From: a virus
Reading direction: 5' to 3' (one strand)
Virus record (IMG/VR): IMGVR_UViG_3300009502_000919
Coordinates: 1 to 22,809 of that record
DNA length: 22,809 nt
Positions 22,067 to 22,809 of the stretch are shown here, piece after piece (positions within the stretch are counted from its first letter, which is position 1; every line of letters begins with the position of its first letter). Made by a program: the position numbers and the translations under genes. Under the pieces are notes generated by a model, which was given only the letters and a program-made list of their open reading frames with translations, made no database searches and was not told the origin of the DNA.

Positions 22067-22809
22067 ATGAATATAAAATATAAATTAGAAGAAGTTAGAA
22101 GTTATATTGAAAGTTGGGGGTATAAACTTTTATCAACTGAATATGTAAATAATAAAGAAATATTAAAATTAAAATGCCCTCAGAACCATTTATTTAATAT
22201 GTCTTTTCATACTTTTAAAAGTACTGGTAATAGATGTGCTGAATGCGCGGGTCTTAAAAAGAAAACATTAGATCAAGTTAAAGAATATGTTGAAATTGAT
22301 GGATATAAATTATTATCAACTGTTTATAAAAATGCTCTTTCAAAACTGGAACTGCAATGCCCAAAAGGTCATATATTTAAAATGAAATATAATAACTTTC
22401 AACGAGGCCAAAGATGCCCAGAATGTAATGGCGGTATTAGATTAAAATATATTTATGTTAAAGAATATATAGAAAGTTTTGGGTATAAACTTTTATCAAC
22501 AGAATATAAAAATGCTTTGACTAAATTAAGAATATTATGTTTGAATGGGCATATTTTTGAAATGAGTTATGGAAATTTTAGATTTAAGAAATATGGGTGC
22601 CCTAAATGTTCGTATATTAACAAAAGTTCAAAACCAGAAAAGATAATAGTTGAATATGTTAAAACTATTTATTCAGGTTCAATTTTAGAAAATAACAGAA
22701 CCATATGTAAAAATTATTGGTCTGGTAGACATCTTGAATTGGATATATTTTTACCTGATGTAAGAAAAGCAATAGAATTTAATGGTGAATATTGGCATTC
22801 TAGTGATAA
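22067..22809 (+). CDS. Free-standing homing endonuclease: zinc-finger repeats plus Vsr-like nuclease domain (3' truncated by window)
   Basis: The ATG at 22067 follows a weak AAGTGAG; 247 residues are visible before the window ends. Residues about 9-185 are three tandem repeats of about 60-66 residues. Each starts with VKEYIESxGYKLLSTEYKNA and contains a zinc site: Cys37-His41-Cys57-Cys60, Cys98-His102-Cys117-Cys120, and Cys158-His162-Cys178-Cys181. This is the CPxGHxF...CPxC arrangement of DNA-binding modules in phage homing nucleases. Residues about 187-247 begin a Vsr-like nuclease domain of the EDxHD homing endonuclease type, with ELDIFLPDVRKAIEFNGEYWH (acidic residues E224, D226 and E237, plus H244). 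Such enzymes cut a specific target, often in a nearby conserved gene, so that their gene spreads between coinfecting phages. The capsid gene directly upstream, or the gene downstream, is the likely target region. Confidence 0.85.
   Translation, partial: MNIKYKLEEVRSYIESWGYKLLSTEYVNNKEILKLKCPQNHLFNMSFHTFKSTGNRCAECAGLKKKTLDQVKEYVEIDGYKLLSTVYKNALSKLELQCPKGHIFKMKYNNFQRGQRCPECNGGIRLKYIYVKEYIESFGYKLLSTEYKNALTKLRILCLNGHIFEMSYGNFRFKKYGCPKCSYINKSSKPEKIIVEYVKTIYSGSILENNRTICKNYWSGRHLELDIFLPDVRKAIEFNGEYWHSSD

Noticed and set aside
1-22809. tRNA genes or stop-codon reassignment, both common in large phages
   Set aside because: I saw no tRNA cloverleaf in the gaps, and TAA and TAG both end genes at expected places (for example TAG at 14341 and 17351).

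Overview
The window is a stretch of an A+T-rich genome of a tailed, contractile-tail (T4-superfamily) bacteriophage. The diagnosis rests on the head module from 12.3 kb onward. It holds proteins clearly related to T4 portal gp20, prohead core gp67, prohead protease gp21, scaffold gp22 and major capsid protein gp23, in the T4 order. All genes read on the + strand, are tightly packed, and mostly have strong AGGAGG-type ribosome sites. The host cannot be named from the sequence. A consensus sigma-70/sigma-A type promoter near the right end says only that the host RNA polymerase is ordinary.

Left part (1-12.3 kb): tail-fibre and adhesin region. A truncated RCC1-repeat gene is followed by a 1004-residue protein made of a Gly/Ser/Thr stalk, a jelly-roll-like domain and 14 RCC1 blades (probably two seven-bladed propellers). 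A small protein of unknown role follows. Next comes a 1265-residue multidomain sugar enzyme: a GT-B glycosyltransferase, a SAM methyltransferase, a second glycosyltransferase-like region and a C-terminal domain resembling the TibC/AAH autotransporter O-heptosyltransferases. Three further tail proteins share domains in a mosaic way: a fibre-repeat N-terminus, concanavalin/LamG-like domains, a collar-like adhesin, and a collar split by a glycine-rich insert. A plausible reading is that the sugar enzyme decorates the neighbouring Ser/Thr-rich fibre. Its ribosome site is locked in a 15-bp hairpin whose loop side carries a late-promoter-like sequence.

Middle and right part (12.3-22 kb): head module. 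Order: Cys-rich small protein, portal, GNAT acetyltransferase, large unknown protein, gp67-like core protein, small core-like protein, prohead protease carrying a 358-residue LAGLIDADG intein next to its catalytic His, acidic protein, scaffold with an added zinc ribbon, major capsid protein. The GNAT and the large unknown protein begin with short peptides ending in (L/I)-x-E. These resemble the T4 capsid-targeting/cleavage peptide, so both may be packaged in the head and delivered to the host.

Right end: the capsid gene is followed by an intrinsic terminator, a near-perfect host-type promoter and a truncated free-standing homing endonuclease (three zinc-finger repeats plus a Vsr-like nuclease domain). 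The head module therefore carries two different homing elements.

Regulation: T4-late-like boxes (TATAAATA or one mismatch) lie upstream of the sugar enzyme, two tail genes, the acidic head gene, the capsid gene and the homing endonuclease. The A+T richness makes single matches weak, but a 12-base identical box precedes two paralogous tail genes.
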